Counted from the stretch's first letter, positions 11,101 through 20,909 are shown. The stretch: DNA of 64,000 nt from Semisulcospira habei (GCA_036245525.1 BTPG01000002.1:124845212-124909211), one strand, 5' to 3'. Translations and numbers: made by a program. The notes: generated by a model not told the origin, from the letters alone.

Positions 11101-12271
11101 CTGCTAGCATTGTCAATGATCCTCGTCACCCACTCTCTGATCAGTTTCAAATGCTACCATCAGGCAGACGTTTCAACATGCCACTTGCCAAAAGGAATGT
11201 TTTTAAGAAGTCTTTTATTCCAACTGCTGTCTCGATTTTGAACTCTCGTTTATAACGCCGCGATAAGTATGATCTACTTAACATTACCTCCCATCTTGTG
11301 ACAGATTGCTTGTGATGGATTGCTGCAATGATAATTTTTCATGATATGCTTTTGCAGCGTTTGTTAATGTCTTATATTGTTGTTTCATGACGAGCCGAAA
11401 GGCAAATTTCTGTCGTGCCTGGACTCGAACAGACAATAAAGTTGTATTGTATTGTATTGTATTGTATTGTATTTATACATAATAGACTTATGACGTAATT
11501 TAAAATATTTCATGACGTTGCCGTCTCTAGTACTGAGTGTGCTTGTTGTTTCGAACAACACTAAGTAACTTTTTTACTTTAGAACGTTCTGGTGATCTTT
11601 TATAGAACAAAACTCGCATCCAAAGAGAGCTACAAGAAGTCCCGGGCCGCCATTTGTGGCTACAAGGGTTTTTGTTTTCCTCCCTACGTCACACGACCAG
11701 TCACTTTAGCGCAAACCGTACCATGTGACCGTGATATAAAAACCCCTGTAGCGAAAAATGGCGGACGTTTTGTAGCCCTCTCGATGACGCATCTTGGATG
11801 CCAGTTTTGTTCTACAAAAGATCGCCAAACGTTCTAAAGTACAAAGTTACGTAGTGTTGTTCGAAACAACAAGCACACTCGGTACTAGAGAGGGCAACGT
11901 CATGACATTTTAAATTACGTCATAGTCTATTATGTATAAATGTATATTCATTTGGCGTCAGTCATGTCTGACGTGATCCAGGTCGCAAGATGCCTGCTTG
12001 ATTTCTTATAGGAAAATAGTGGAGGAATGAAAACAAATACGTTATTGGTCAGAGGGGTTCGCTGCACGGAGCCTTGTACCCCTTCGGGAGGTCAAAGGAA
12101 TCATTGTACCCCTCAGGCCTTCGGGGTACAATGATTCTTTTGACCTCCCTCAGGCCTACAAAGGTCCGTGTAGCGAACCCCTCCGACCAATAACTTATAT
12201 TGTATCACGGTCACATGGTACAGTTTGCGCTAAAGAGACTGGTCGTGTGACGTAGGGATGAAAACAATCAA
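8131..12271. mobile_element. fold-back complex of inverted hairpin modules
   Basis: Three copies of a hairpin of about 140 bp (8158-8283, 8690-8822, 12050-12190; CTACACGGACCCTTGTAGGCC type arms) are separated by a module of about 370 bp (TAACGTATT ... GTAGGGATGAAAACAAT). The module occurs at 8290-8670, at 8824-11700 (interrupted by a LINE) and inverted at 11745-12045, giving arms of about 230 bp around 11715. A further fragment in direct orientation follows at 12190-12271. No transposase. It resembles a fold-back DNA element that duplicated on itself. Confidence 0.75.
8935..11470 (+). mobile_element. CR1-group non-LTR retrotransposon, 5'-truncated, frameshifted
   Basis: Begins inside the endonuclease domain and ends AATAAAGTTG(TATTG)n. 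Coding frames are 8941-9100, 9100-10560 and 10560-11255. Visible motifs are endonuclease LILGDFN and SDHN, RT APGPDG, PKK..DFRPVALTS, FIDFSNAFNT, PQGCVLSPTLFS and the FSDD active site, then the C-terminal WYGN and LPSGRRFN that are typical of Rex1/CR1-like elements. One frameshift is near 9100 and another just before FSDD. It sits in the fold-back module at ATATACATT/TTTATACAT; the uninterrupted version is at 8390-8420. Confidence 0.85.
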
Positions 12272-12309
12272 CCTTAGACCTTGGCTGCCGTGAAAACAAG
12301 CACACAGTC

Positions 12310-12400
12310 CATCTCCAAAAGACACAGATCTTTATGAGCTCCCGGAAGCTCATATTGATCTATGCCTCAGACCACTTTATTTCCATGCTGATTATTATTA
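12310..12400. mobile_element. family 2 hairpin, degenerate (intronic)
   Basis: AGACACAGATCTTTATGAGC / GCTCATATTGATCTATGCCTC with a CCCGGAA centre, followed by (ATT)n. It lies just downstream of LRRCC1 exon 12432-12569 in gene orientation. Confidence 0.55.
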
Positions 12401-12431
12401 TTATTATTATCATCTCTGTTTCTGTGCCTAC

Positions 12432-12569
12432 CTGGCAGCCTCCACAGATTTGTCTCTCTCGCCTGCGAGTTTTTTCTCCTTGTCGTGCCAGGTACGCTGC
12501 ATCTCCGACACCTGTTTTTCCAGCTTGCCGATCAGTTCCGACTTCTCTTTCCATCGAGCGCTCAGTTGC
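12432..12569 (-). CDS. LRRCC1: LRRCC1 exon n-2
   Basis: Acceptor GACTACAG|GCAACT, donor GCCAG|GTAGGC, 138 nt, phase 2 in and out. It encodes SARWKEKSELIGKLEKQVSE and TWHDKEKKLAGERDKSVEAA, matching the vertebrate RKWHDKGELL and EKKLKAERDKS region. Entirely coiled coil. The large intron to exon 7975-8110 holds the fold-back complex and the CR1 LINE. Confidence 0.93.
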
Positions 12570-12656
12570 CTGTAGTCACACACACATATACATCATGTAT
12601 AAACGACGTATTACTGATGAAACATACAGGCAATGCACTTGCTTGACTAACTTGAC

Positions 12657-12792
12657 CTAACTCCTTCACTGCCCAAACACCAGCCAACTGCAAGAGACAC
12701 AGAACCACATGAGCCCCCGCAGTTGCGGGAGCTCATGTGGTTCTGTGTCTCTTGCTGGTTTTATTTATGTCTGCGTCCTCTTGCCAGTGAAG
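12657..12792. mobile_element. TTAA-type hairpin element, family 2, covariant arms
   Basis: Left end CTCCTTCACTGCCC after CTAA, right end GCCAGTGAAGG. The palindrome reads CACAGAACCACATGAGCC on the left and GGAGCTCATGTGGTTCTGTG on the right. Both arms differ from the family consensus (AGATCCTCATG / CATGAGGATCT) at the same paired positions. Confidence 0.8.
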
Positions 12793-12867
12793 GATCCGGC
12801 CGTGTGAAGGATAGGGACGCAACAACACCCCAGCAGCGGACTCAACCTTTCCAGTTTGGACCAAGTA

Positions 12868-13720
12868 TACTGGCTTCCATTAAAAACGCGAAAAGTGTAG
12901 AAAGATCCACCCTGACAGCAAAACAAGAACATTTTATTTGTTGCTTACTTCAGATGTTCAGCCTACTGTCTGAGCTACCTTCACACAAAAATCGGATGAG
13001 TTATCGCCTATGGCGACCTTAGAGGACACAGGGTTTCATTAGTGGTGAAAATAAGCAAAACAGGACACACTCTGTGAAGCAAGTTTTCTGTGATATGTTT
13101 TAACACACAAGTTGTGTGGATTGCTTATAATGTTATTAATGTTATTAACTGCCTCAAATGAAATTTGACTCGAAAAATTCATTACAGAACCAGAACTTCC
13201 GATGCACATCATTTTCTTAATAAATCTTATTTGATTTAATGCGAATTACGTTCAAACCATTTTTTATGCTCCAGTGACTGAAGCAGAGATAAAGAACACA
13301 CCCATATCCATTTGATCAGGTAAATAATTACGGCCGCTAACCTAAAAATAAAGATTTTTTTGATTTTCTTGTTTGTCGGTCATGTTGATTATTTAGATGC
13401 CTTTGACAAACGAAAAGTAGGTCAAGATCAAACGTGACAGGCCTGCTTTTCATGCACACGGACCCTAGTGACACTGCACATTGGTTGGCTTTCAACTGTG
13501 TCCTCCGCAGATGCTCCCCATTTCACTTTCAATATCCTGTGATGGTAGTGTCACTGATGACGTCATAACTCATTGATGTGCGATATTTAAGACTAAACAT
13601 TCTATTTGCACACGACACAACACACTCTTCATAACATTTTCTAATAAATGACGTCAAATAACCCGGTTTAAAGCATATTTACGAAGAAAAGCGCTATGGT
13701 GAAAAATTCACGTTTCTATT
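12868..13720. mobile_element. TA-flanked DNA transposon copy B (inverted relative to copy A)
   Basis: Starts TACTGGCTTCCATTAAAA after TA (12866-12867) and is the reverse complement of 5280-6922 without its two insertions. It therefore supplies the empty sites for both. The far terminal repeat is lost near 13718. It lies in the LRRCC1 intron between exons 14785-14879 and 12432-12569. Confidence 0.75.
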
Positions 13721-14559
13721 GTTGATCCAGCTGCCCTTGCGTCATTCTCGAGATCTTCTTTGGCCTCCCCACATTTTTCTCATCTGGGCCTTACAGCTGA
13801 ATGCTTCCCTTCATGGTGATGTTCCCCAAGGACCTCAAGGTGTGGCTGGTTCAGCACCTCTTCTTCTTTTACTGTCTCTCAAGCTTACAGGCACATCAGC
13901 CAAAACAAAAATCTGTACTGTCAAACCTTTAACCCATTTAAAACCCAGGGGCACAGATGTAACTAAGCAAAACAAAAATCATGCTCAAAATTATCAGACA
14001 GAAGAATCGTGTTGCCATCCATCTACCTTTAACACGTCGTTTGCCTTCATTTTCGGTCTTTTTTTTTCAGAAAAAAAAAAACACAAAAAAAACAAGCAGC
14101 AATGAATGAACGCATTTTGCCGCCATGTTACAACTGATTGCATCACCTTTTGTGAGACAATGACGTAGTGTCGGGAATTTCTATGCAACCTTCCCATCAT
14201 TTTTTTGTTCTTTGAAGTCAGCTACTTGGTTTTTTCACTTGTATGTAACTATGTAACCTTCAACAAGCTGGGTGATCAAACATTAGGCATCGACTAAAGT
14301 TACAACATGTTACTACATGCGTGGCCGATGTGTTGCATACTTATAGTAATAGACTTGTGCCATAACCAATCCAACTCATACATTGATGCCCTCATGGTTG
14401 ACGCCATTGGTATTGTTTTAACAGCATGCCCATGGCGCCGGCCATTAGATGCCTTGGCGACGGGCTTCACCCGTCCCGAGTCATTGTCCATTTTGTAGCT
14501 CTGTTATTATAATTTGTGGAATGAGCGAGTGAGTGAGGTCTATATCACAGTTCTGAAGA
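13721..14559. other. intronic sequence, no recognised feature
   Basis: Intron of LRRCC1. Short A-rich runs occur at 14060-14100. No exon, RNA gene or known repeat is recognised. Confidence 0.5.
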
Positions 14560-14687
14560 CAGAGCCAGCGACCATGATAGTTCAAGGGTGGTGTCGGAAT
14601 AGCTTGGCGCCAAGCTATTCTGACACCACTGAACTATCATGGTTGACCCACATCCCGTTGCAGTGGCGGCTGCACAAACAAGGGAGT
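14560..14687. mobile_element. TTAA hairpin element, family 1 (intronic)
   Basis: GACCATGATAGTTCAAGGG ... ACTGAACTATCATGGTTGACC, core GAATAGCTTGGCGCCAAGC with no loop. The variant GGTGTCGG is matched by TGACACC. Right end AAGGGAG before TTAA 14687-14690. Confidence 0.75.
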
Positions 14688-14784
14688 TAATCACACCAGC
14701 CAGAGGCCTGGCTGCTCCTGAGGTTCTGTGCCCCTTGTCCATGGGGTCTGTCTGCTGCATTCACTGAAGTGGATCTGTACTTAC

Positions 14785-14879
14785 TGATGCGCCTGCTGGG
14801 AGGAGTCGAGTTCGGCCTGCAGTGCTGACACCTGGTGTTTGAGCTCGCTCTTCCTGCTCTGAGCATCCTCCAGTAACTC
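14785..14879 (-). CDS. LRRCC1: LRRCC1 exon n-3
   Basis: Acceptor GATACCAG|GAGTTA (phase 0), donor GCATCA|GTAAGT (phase 2), 95 nt. It encodes ELLEDAQSRKSELKHQVSAL and QAELDSSQQAH, aligning with the vertebrate EVLEKLERHNERKEKLKQQ stretch. Coiled coil. Confidence 0.9.
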
Positions 14880-14995
14880 CTGGTATCAACAAGTACACAA
14901 ACATCATCACCATCGTCACCATCGTCATGCAGTGCTGACACTGGCCTTCTTTAAAGGCCCACTACCGCCGTAACTGTTCAAAGATACACTTTCAG

Positions 14996-15067
14996 TAATA
15001 ATAATACATGGTATTTATATGGCGCATTTCTCATATTTATAATATAACTCAATGCGCGGGCGAAAAC

Positions 15068-15108
<41 letters not shown>

Positions 15109-15480
15109 CACACACACACGCGCGCGCACACACGCACAGAGTCTGCAAAGAGGGGTGGGGGGGGGGGGGTGTACAGAAAACCGTAGAGATTCAAAAGGTA
15201 AATTTTTAACTTTGCTTTGAACTGCGTAAGGGGGGAGGCATTTCTCAGCTCAGTCGGTAAGGAATTCCAAATGAAAGGAGCAGTACATCTAAAAGAGCGT
15301 TCACCGGCAGATTTGAGATGGTACTTTGGAACTTTGAGAAGTTTCTCTCCCGATGAACGCAGTGAGCGAGAGGGCTGGTAAGTGTTCAGACTGGAGGAAA
15401 GGTATGACGGAAGACTGCCATCAAAGTGGCGGTATGCAAGGGTCGCAATCTTAAACTGTATGCAGGATTGGATTGGAAGC
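14996..15480 (-). mobile_element. L2/CR1-type LINE 3' end fragment with (CA)n
   Basis: On the minus strand it encodes the typical C-terminus (YQPSRSLRSSGEKLLKVPK, ERSF, FIWNSLPTELRNA) and ends in a 3' UTR with GCGCCATATAAATACCATG before ATTATT. A (CA)n/(CG) tract at 15070-15137 interrupts the 3' UTR. Inside an LRRCC1 intron, same strand as the gene. Confidence 0.8.
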
Positions 15481-16196
15481 CAGTGAAGGTCTTTCAGTAT
15501 AAGGGTTACGCAGTAACTGATGATTACAAAACGCTACAAACAGGTCTACCTATTGTCCATTTAGACACAGGAGAATCCAGTTCAGCACAGGTCGTCTTTA
15601 TCTCACGCAACCTGACAATGACTGGGGTCCACCCCGTTCTATAAATACAACGCTATCAGTACGAGAAACAGCTAAAAATAGATTGACACGCTAACAGCAG
15701 AGCAGAATAATCATAAGCGCGATTACGCGTGTGCTTTTGATGCGTGTCCAAACTGCTGTTAAAGTTCATTAGGTGTGTCGACAAGGCATAACAAACACAA
15801 CTGATGCTGAAATGTGTCTTTAGATTTATGTGTAACTTTTGTACTTTAAACAGCTGCTAGTAGGACAGTCAACTAAAAACCTGGAGCTGGTTCGAGGGCT
15901 TTTTCCTGACTAACTGTAGCTCATATCGGACACGGAGCTTTTTCTCGCCTGGCCAAATGAGGCTGACTTCAGTCTGCCGGATACTGACTTTTCTGCACAA
16001 CTGTGTGTAGACCACCTAACCCTGTGAGCAAACGGTCATTGGGCTGACGTCAGTCTGATGACATTTTGCGTGCTGGGATGACTGACATTGGCTCAAGGAC
16101 CATTTGAGTACCGGCCCAACTGATGTCACCCTGAGGACCATTTGCTTACAAGTCTGCAGGAATAAACTACTTAAATAACATTCTACCCCAGACACC
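15481..16196. other. intronic sequence, no recognised feature
   Basis: No gene or known repeat recognised. Short local repeats of TGAGGACCATTTG and GACGTCAGTCTG occur around 15960-16150. Confidence 0.45.
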
Positions 16197-16880
16197 AAGC
16201 CTTGGGTCGTCTGCGCACTCGTGTGTTGAATAACAACAACGTCAAATTCTCCACCAAGATCAAAGTCTACAAGGCAGTAATCCTCCCCAGTCTCCTCTAC
16301 GGCTGTGAGTCATGGACGCTGTACAGAAAGCACCTCAAGCAGCTTGAACGTTTCCACATGAGATCCCTGTGCTCACTCATGGGCATCAAATGGCAAGACA
16401 AGGTGACAAACCTGTAAGTCCTGGACAATGCTGGCCTAGTGAGTGTTGAAGCCTTGATCTTAAAGACACAACTTCGCTGGACAGGTCATGTCATACGCAT
16501 GGATGATTCTCGCATGCCACGCCAACGTGCACTCTCAAAAGGCCACAGGAAGCAAGGACGGCCAAAGAAACGCTTCAAAGACTGCATAAAATACAGCCTC
16601 AAGTACTGCGTCTTCCCGGTAAAGGAACTTGAAGCAAACGCACAAGACAGATCCAGCTGGCGTGCCGCCAACAGGAAAGCCTGCACGCTCTTTGAACACA
16701 ATCGGCGCGAACGGATCACCAGTGCCAGAGCTCGCAGAAAGACAGCGTCGACTCTCCCCACAGCTACGTTCCAGTGCCTCCATTGACCTCGCAGGTTGGC
16801 TCCAGGATTGGAATGGCCAGCCACACCCGCACCCACAAATAAAAGTCATGCACAATGACGACATCATCGGTTTTTGATGG
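16197..16880 (+). mobile_element. LINE 3' fragment (same type as 34651-37751)
   Basis: Encodes the C-terminal part of a LINE polyprotein: STKIKVYKAVILPSLLYGCE, FHMRSLCSLMGIKWQDKV, LRWTGHVIRM, then in another frame a terminal zinc-finger-like SRIGMASHTRTHK with its stop at about 16843. One in-frame stop at 16415. Strongly 5'-truncated. Antisense to LRRCC1. Confidence 0.85.
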
Positions 16881-16888
16881 TCTACCCA

Positions 16889-17091
16889 TTAAACCCCAGA
16901 CACACCACAGCAAGATATTGATCGACCATGATAGTTCAAGGGTGATGCCAGAATAGCTTGGCGCCTATGGGCGCCAAGCTATTCTGGCATCACCCTTGAA
17001 CTATCATGGTCGATCCGTGTCCTGCACTGCAATGCAGTCTTTAGAGAACGGCAAAATTTGAGGTTTTCGGTGTTGGGGTAGAATGAGTCAA
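16889..17091. mobile_element. TTAA hairpin element, family 1, perfect 45-bp arms
   Basis: TTAA 16889-16892, right end GGGGTAGAATGAG before TCAA 17088-17091. The arms 16921-16965 and 16970-17014 are perfectly complementary around a TATG loop. The variant GGTGATGCC (left) is matched by GGCATCACC (right). The right boundary is shared with the family 5 element that follows. Confidence 0.88.
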
Positions 17092-18715
17092 CCCTTTGGC
17101 TGTCGGTAACGGTTTTCATCGCGACGATTCCGGCAGGATGTCAGGGTGTTGTTATTCCTGCAGGATGTCAGGGTGTTGTTATTCCTGCAGGATGTCAGGG
17201 TGTTGTTATTCCTGCAGGATGTCAGGGTGTTGTTATTCCTGCAGGATGTCAGGGTGTTGTTATTCCTGCAGGATGTCAGGGTGTTGTTATTCCTGCAGGA
17301 TGTCAGGGTGTTGTTATTCCTGCAGGATGTCAGGGTGTTGTTATTCCGGCAGGATGTCAGGGTGTTGTTATTCCAGCAGGATGTCAGGGTGTTGTTATTC
17401 CTGCAGGATGTCAGGGTGTTGTTATTCCTGCAGGATGTCAGGGTGTCGTTATTCCTGCAGGATGTCAGGGTGTCGTTATTCCTGCAGGATGTCAGGGTGT
17501 CGTTATTCCTGCAGGATGTCAGGGTGTTGTTATTCCGGCAGGATGGCAGGGTGTTGTTATTCCGGCAGGATGTCAGGGTGTTGTTATTCCTGCAGGATGT
17601 CAGGGTGTTGTTATTCCTGCAGGATGTCAGGGTGTTATTATTCCTGCAGGATGTCAGGGTGTTATTCCTGCAGGATGTCAGGGTGTTGTTATTCCTGCAG
17701 GATGTCAGGGTGTTGTTATTCCTGCAGGATGTCAGGTGTTGTTATTCCGGCAGGATCTCAGGGCATTGTTATTTCTGCAGGATGTTGTTATTCTGGCAGG
17801 ATGTCAGGGTGTTGTTATTCCTGCAGGATGTCAGGGTGTTGTTATTCCTGCAGGATGTCAGGGTGCTGTTATTCTGGCAGGATGTCAGTCAGGATGTTGT
17901 TATTCCGGCAGGATATCAGTCAGGATGTCCGTCAGGATGTTGTTATTCCTGCAGGATGTCAGGGTGTTGTTATTCCGGCAGGATGTCAGGGTGTTGTTAT
18001 TCCTGCAGGATGTCAGGGCGTTGTTATTCCTGCAGGATGTCAGGGTGTTGTTATTCCTGCAGGATGTCAGGTGTTGTTATTCCGGCAGGATGTCAGGGCG
18101 TTGTTATTTCTGCAGGATGTCAGGGTGTTGTTATTCTGGCAGGATGTCAGGGTGTTGTTATTCCTGCAGGATGTCAGGGTGTTGTTATTCCTGCAGGATG
18201 TCAGGGTGCTGTTATTCTGGCAGGATGTCAGTCAGGATGTTGTTATTCCGGCAGGATATCAGTCAGGATGTCCGTCAGGATGTTGTTATTCCTGCAGGAT
18301 GTCAGGGTGGTGTTATTCCGGCAGGATGTCAGGGTGTTGTTATTCCAGCAGGATGTCAGGGTGTTGTTATTCCTGCAGGATGTCAGGGTGTTGTTATTCT
18401 GGCAGGATGTCAGGGCGTTGATATTCCTGCAGGATGTCAGGGTGTTGTTATTCCGGCAGGATGTCAGGGTGTTGTTATTCCTGCAGGATGTCAGGGTGTT
18501 GTTATTCCTGCAGGATGTCAAGGTGCTGTTATTCCGGCAGGATGTCAGTCAGGATGTTGTTATTCTGGCAGGATGTCAGTCAGGATGTCCATCAGGATGT
18601 TGTTATTCCGCCAGGATGTCAGTCAGGATGTTGTTATTCCAGAAGGATGTCACTCAGGATGTTGTTATTCCGGCAGGAATCATCGCGACAAAAAACGCTA
18701 CCGATACCCCTACAG
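17092..18715. mobile_element. hairpin family 5 element expanded by a tandem array in its loop
   Basis: The left arm CCCTTTGGCTGTCGGTAACG...CATCGCGACGATTCC (17092-17133) and the right arm GGAATCATCGCGACAAAAAA...GCTACCGAT (18677-18705) are the two halves of the family 5 hairpin. In compact copies (50751-50839) they enclose only CCTGCAGG. Here the loop holds about 1.54 kb of 27-bp repeats. Confidence 0.85.
17146..18680. repeat. 27-bp tandem array, about 57 units
   Basis: Unit GGATGTCAGGGTGTTGTTAT plus TCCTGCA. Variants carry CGGCA, TGGCA or CAGCA, and higher-order blocks with GGATGTCAGTCAGGATGT recur at about 17880-17940, 18230-18290 and 18535-18680. The unit is 9 codons without stops, so frames stay open for 441, 549 and 340 codons; the encoded repeat (MSGCCYSCR and similar) is judged an artefact. 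It lies in the LRRCC1 intron between exons 18874-18987 and 14785-14879. Confidence 0.95.
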
Positions 18716-18873
18716 GGCGAAAGTCAACTTCGCTTATAACAGGGTCAGCCGGTTATAGCAACACACGTTTTGTATGTAATACACTTCGCTTATAACAAAC
18801 TGCGGACATAGTAACAAGAGATTGGTTCCCAGCCACTGTGTTATATCCCACGTTTGCTGTGTCTGTTACTGAC

Positions 18874-18987
18874 CTGTGTGTCCTGGTGCGCCGTTCTTTC
18901 TTCCGCAAGTTGCTCCTCCAGTGACCTTTGAACTCGCAGCGCCTCCTCTCGGGTCTCACGTATCTGCTCATCTCGCTCCAGCAAACC
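18874..18987 (-). CDS. LRRCC1: LRRCC1 exon n-4
   Basis: Acceptor TTTTTTTTTTTAAACCAG|GG, donor ACACAG|GTCAGT, 114 nt, phase 0/0. It encodes LLERDEQIRETREEALRVQ and SLEEQLAEERTAHQDTQ, aligning with the vertebrate LQEKDEHIKRLQEKITEIEK stretch. Coiled coil. Confidence 0.92.
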
Positions 18988-19011
18988 CTGGTTTAAAAAA
19001 AAAAATGAACA

Positions 19012-19208
19012 TATACTGACAAGCATAACCTGAAAAACTACTAGCAAAAGAAATGCGACATTTTTGGAATCATCGGAAACACTGAAGTGTCCTGTACATC
19101 ACACACTGAAGTGTCCTCTACATCACACACTGAAGTGTCCTGTACATCACACACTGAAGTGTTTCTGATGAATCCAAAAATGTCGTATTTCTTTTGCACA
19201 TCAGTATA
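19012..19208. mobile_element. TA-type hairpin MITE, family 4 (GAAATGCGACATTT), expanded
   Basis: Ends TATACTGACAAGCA and TGCACATCAGTATA. Arms AAAGAAATGCGACATTTTTG and CAAAAATGTCGTATTTCTTT. The loop has three to four 26-bp repeats of ACACTGAAGTGTCC/TGTACATCAC, and about 22 bp separates the left terminus from the arm. Other copies: 19724-19830 and 31433-31563. TA termini suggest Tc1/mariner mobilisation. Confidence 0.8.
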
Positions 19209-19280
19209 GTAAAAATTTACACATAGCTCCCAGGTTGAATTCTTCCATTGGGGAGCGTCCTCTGTTGACTGCATTACAGT

Positions 19281-19478
19281 TTATCTCATTCTACCCCAGA
19301 CACACCACAGCAAGATAAGGATCAACCATGATAGTTCAAGGGTGATGCCAGAATAGCTTGGCGCCTATGGGCGCCAAGCTATTCTGGCATCACCCTTGAA
19401 CTATCATGGTCGATCTGTGTCCTGCAGAGGACAACGGCAAAATTTTAGGATTTCAGTCTTGGGGGTAGAATGAGTTAA
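19281..19478. mobile_element. TTAA hairpin element, family 1 (intronic)
   Basis: Left end CTCATTCTACCCCAGACAC after TTAT, right end GGGGGTAGAATGAG before TTAA 19475-19478. Perfect palindrome with the GGTGATGCC / GGCATCACC variant, like 16889-17091; these two are close sister copies. Confidence 0.87.
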
Positions 19479-19484
19479 GACGCA

Positions 19485-19575
19485 GAACAACCGTGATAGT
19501 TCAAGGATGGCGCCTAATGGCGCCAAGCTACCCTTGCACCATCTTTGAACTATCACGGTCAGTCCAAATTTTGTT
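19485..19575. mobile_element. family 1 hairpin, shortened
   Basis: CCGTGATAGTTCAAGGATGG / CCATCTTTGAACTATCACGG. The G in CCGTGAT is matched by C in ATCACGG, another paired change relative to CCATGAT / ATCATGG. The core is reduced to GGCGCCTAATGGCGCC. Confidence 0.7.
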
Positions 19576-19723
19576 GCCGTGTTAGGACTTGATTGGATTT
19601 AAAAAACACAACTAACTTTCACAGACAAGACGTTTCCTGGTTATTTTAGTTTTATTGGTAACACAGTCAGCAAACTTGGACGAAGAAGAAAATATTCAAT
19701 GGCTGTGGAATATATACTGAATA

Positions 19724-19830
19724 TATACTGAACAGCAAAAGAAATGCGACATTTTGGGAATGAGTTGATCTGACACTGAAGTGTTTCCCATCATTCCCAA
19801 AATTTCGCATTTCTTTTGCTCGTCAGTATA
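19724..19830. mobile_element. TA-type hairpin MITE, family 4, compact copy
   Basis: Ends TATACTGAACAGCAAAAG and CTTTTGCTCGTCAGTATA, arms GAAATGCGACATTTTGGGAA / TTCCCAAAATTTCGCATTTC. It lies about 30 bp from LRRCC1 exon 19861-19935 on the donor side. Confidence 0.85.
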
Positions 19831-19860
19831 TCAGAGAAAAGTGACAGAGTATAAGCTGAC

Positions 19861-19935
19861 CTCTTTGAGTTTGCGGATGGTTTCTGTCTGATCGTCCACC
19901 ATCTTGGTCTTGATTCTCACAAGGTCTGTTTCTTT
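19861..19935 (-). CDS. LRRCC1: LRRCC1 exon n-5
   Basis: Acceptor TGTGCAG|AAAGAA, donor AAAGAG|GTCAGC, 75 nt, phase 0/0. It encodes KETDLVRIKTKMVDDQTETI then RKLKE. The DDQTETIRKLK stretch is identical to vertebrate LRRCC1 and is the strongest single match. Confidence 0.95.
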
Positions 19936-20045
19936 CTGCACATGTACACAGACAGGACGCTATTGTAAACGAACACGCAAACAGAGAAACGAACCAGCAC
20001 CGTTAAAATAAACTGTTCAGCAATTCCATCATTATCAAAAGTCTT

Positions 20046-20295
20046 TCAGTAATTGCCGCCCCCCCCCCCCAAAAAAAAAAAAAAAAAATAAAAATAAAAA
20101 TAAATAAAAATTAAAAACAAAAAAAAAAACCCAACAAAACAAGAACAAAAAACAAAGAAAAACCCAAACAAAAAACAAAACAAACAACAACAACAAACAA
20201 ACAAACAAAAAAACGCCCCCCACAAAAAAAAAAAAAACCCCAAAAAAACCAAACTAAACCAACCAACCAAACAAATAAACAAACAAACAAAAAAA
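20046..20295. repeat. A-rich low-complexity tract
   Basis: Poly-A with scattered C (AAACAAAC, AAATAAAA); a C run starts at 20060. Long minus-strand frames rich in F, L and V across it are artefacts. Confidence 0.9.
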
Positions 20296-20525
20296 TCACA
20301 CAAAGTTAAAAATATCGAACTTGTCAAATCTGGGAGATGACCACAGGTTGTCTACAGGTTGCTTAGTGACGTCCACGCCGCATGAAGGATAATAGGTGGC
20401 ACTAAGGGGCGGGTTATGGGGGACAAAGGCAGCTACTGCCTATGAAGTACCACCTGAACACTGATCAATTCAGGCGCAATGCAACCGTGCTCTCTGGATG
20501 TTGTCCGCAGCTGACTACATTACAG

Positions 20526-20680
20526 TTAAGGAGACACTGACCATAAGAGTTCAAGGGTGGTGCCAAAATAGCTTGGGGCCCCAGAGGTGCCCCAAGCTAT
20601 TCTAGGCACCATCCTTGAACTTGGACTATCATGGTTGATGCATATATCTTTGTATAGTGTTTCAGGGCTGAATGTGTTAA
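20526..20680. mobile_element. TTAA hairpin element, family 1, altered core
   Basis: TTAA 20526-20529 and 20677-20680. The core is AGCTTGGGGCCC / GGTGCCCCAAGCT instead of GGCGCC, with both arms changed together. The right arm has a small insertion (TTGG). Followed directly by an A run and G-rich sequence. Confidence 0.78.
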
Positions 20681-20696
20681 AAAAAAAAAAAAAAGA

Positions 20697-20763
20697 GAAC
20701 GGGGAGGGGTGGGCGGGGGGAGGGGGTGGGGTGGGGGGGGGGGGGGAGGGGGGGGGGGGGGGG
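20697..20763. repeat. G-rich low-complexity tract
   Basis: About 67 bases, almost only G with a few A/T, just inside the intron next to the donor of exon 20821-20909. In transcript orientation it is C-rich. Confidence 0.9.
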
Positions 20764-20820
20764 CTAAGGAGAAATTGGCCGAGGGTATGAGAAAGTTTTG
20801 TCACTGGGGAGACAACTCAC

Positions 20821-20909
20821 TTCCAGCTGTTTTTTGAGGGTGACCACCTCCTGTCCCAGGGACTCAATCTTGATTTCCAGCCGTCCTCGATCCTGGGACA
20901 ACGACGCTC
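20821..20909 (-). CDS. LRRCC1: LRRCC1 exon n-6
   Basis: Acceptor GGTTTCAG|GAGCG (phase 1), donor CTGGAA|GTGAGT (phase 0), 89 nt. It encodes GASLSQDRGRLEIKIESLGQ then EVVTLKKQLE, matching the vertebrate SSLAQNRGKLEAQIESL region that follows ELAQQG. Confidence 0.94.

Noticed and set aside
16921..17014. Rho-independent terminator or bacterial attenuator
   Set aside because: Many copies of the same palindrome with TTAA ends in an intron-bearing genome; it is a mobile element, not a terminator.
17096..18795. Open frames of 441, 549 and 340 codons encoding 9-residue repeats
   Set aside because: They follow from a stop-free 27-bp tandem unit and are open in all plus frames. The array lies in an LRRCC1 intron and in the loop of a hairpin element.
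20035..20327. Multi-frame hydrophobic minus-strand proteins
   Set aside because: Poly-A/C low-complexity tract read in reverse.
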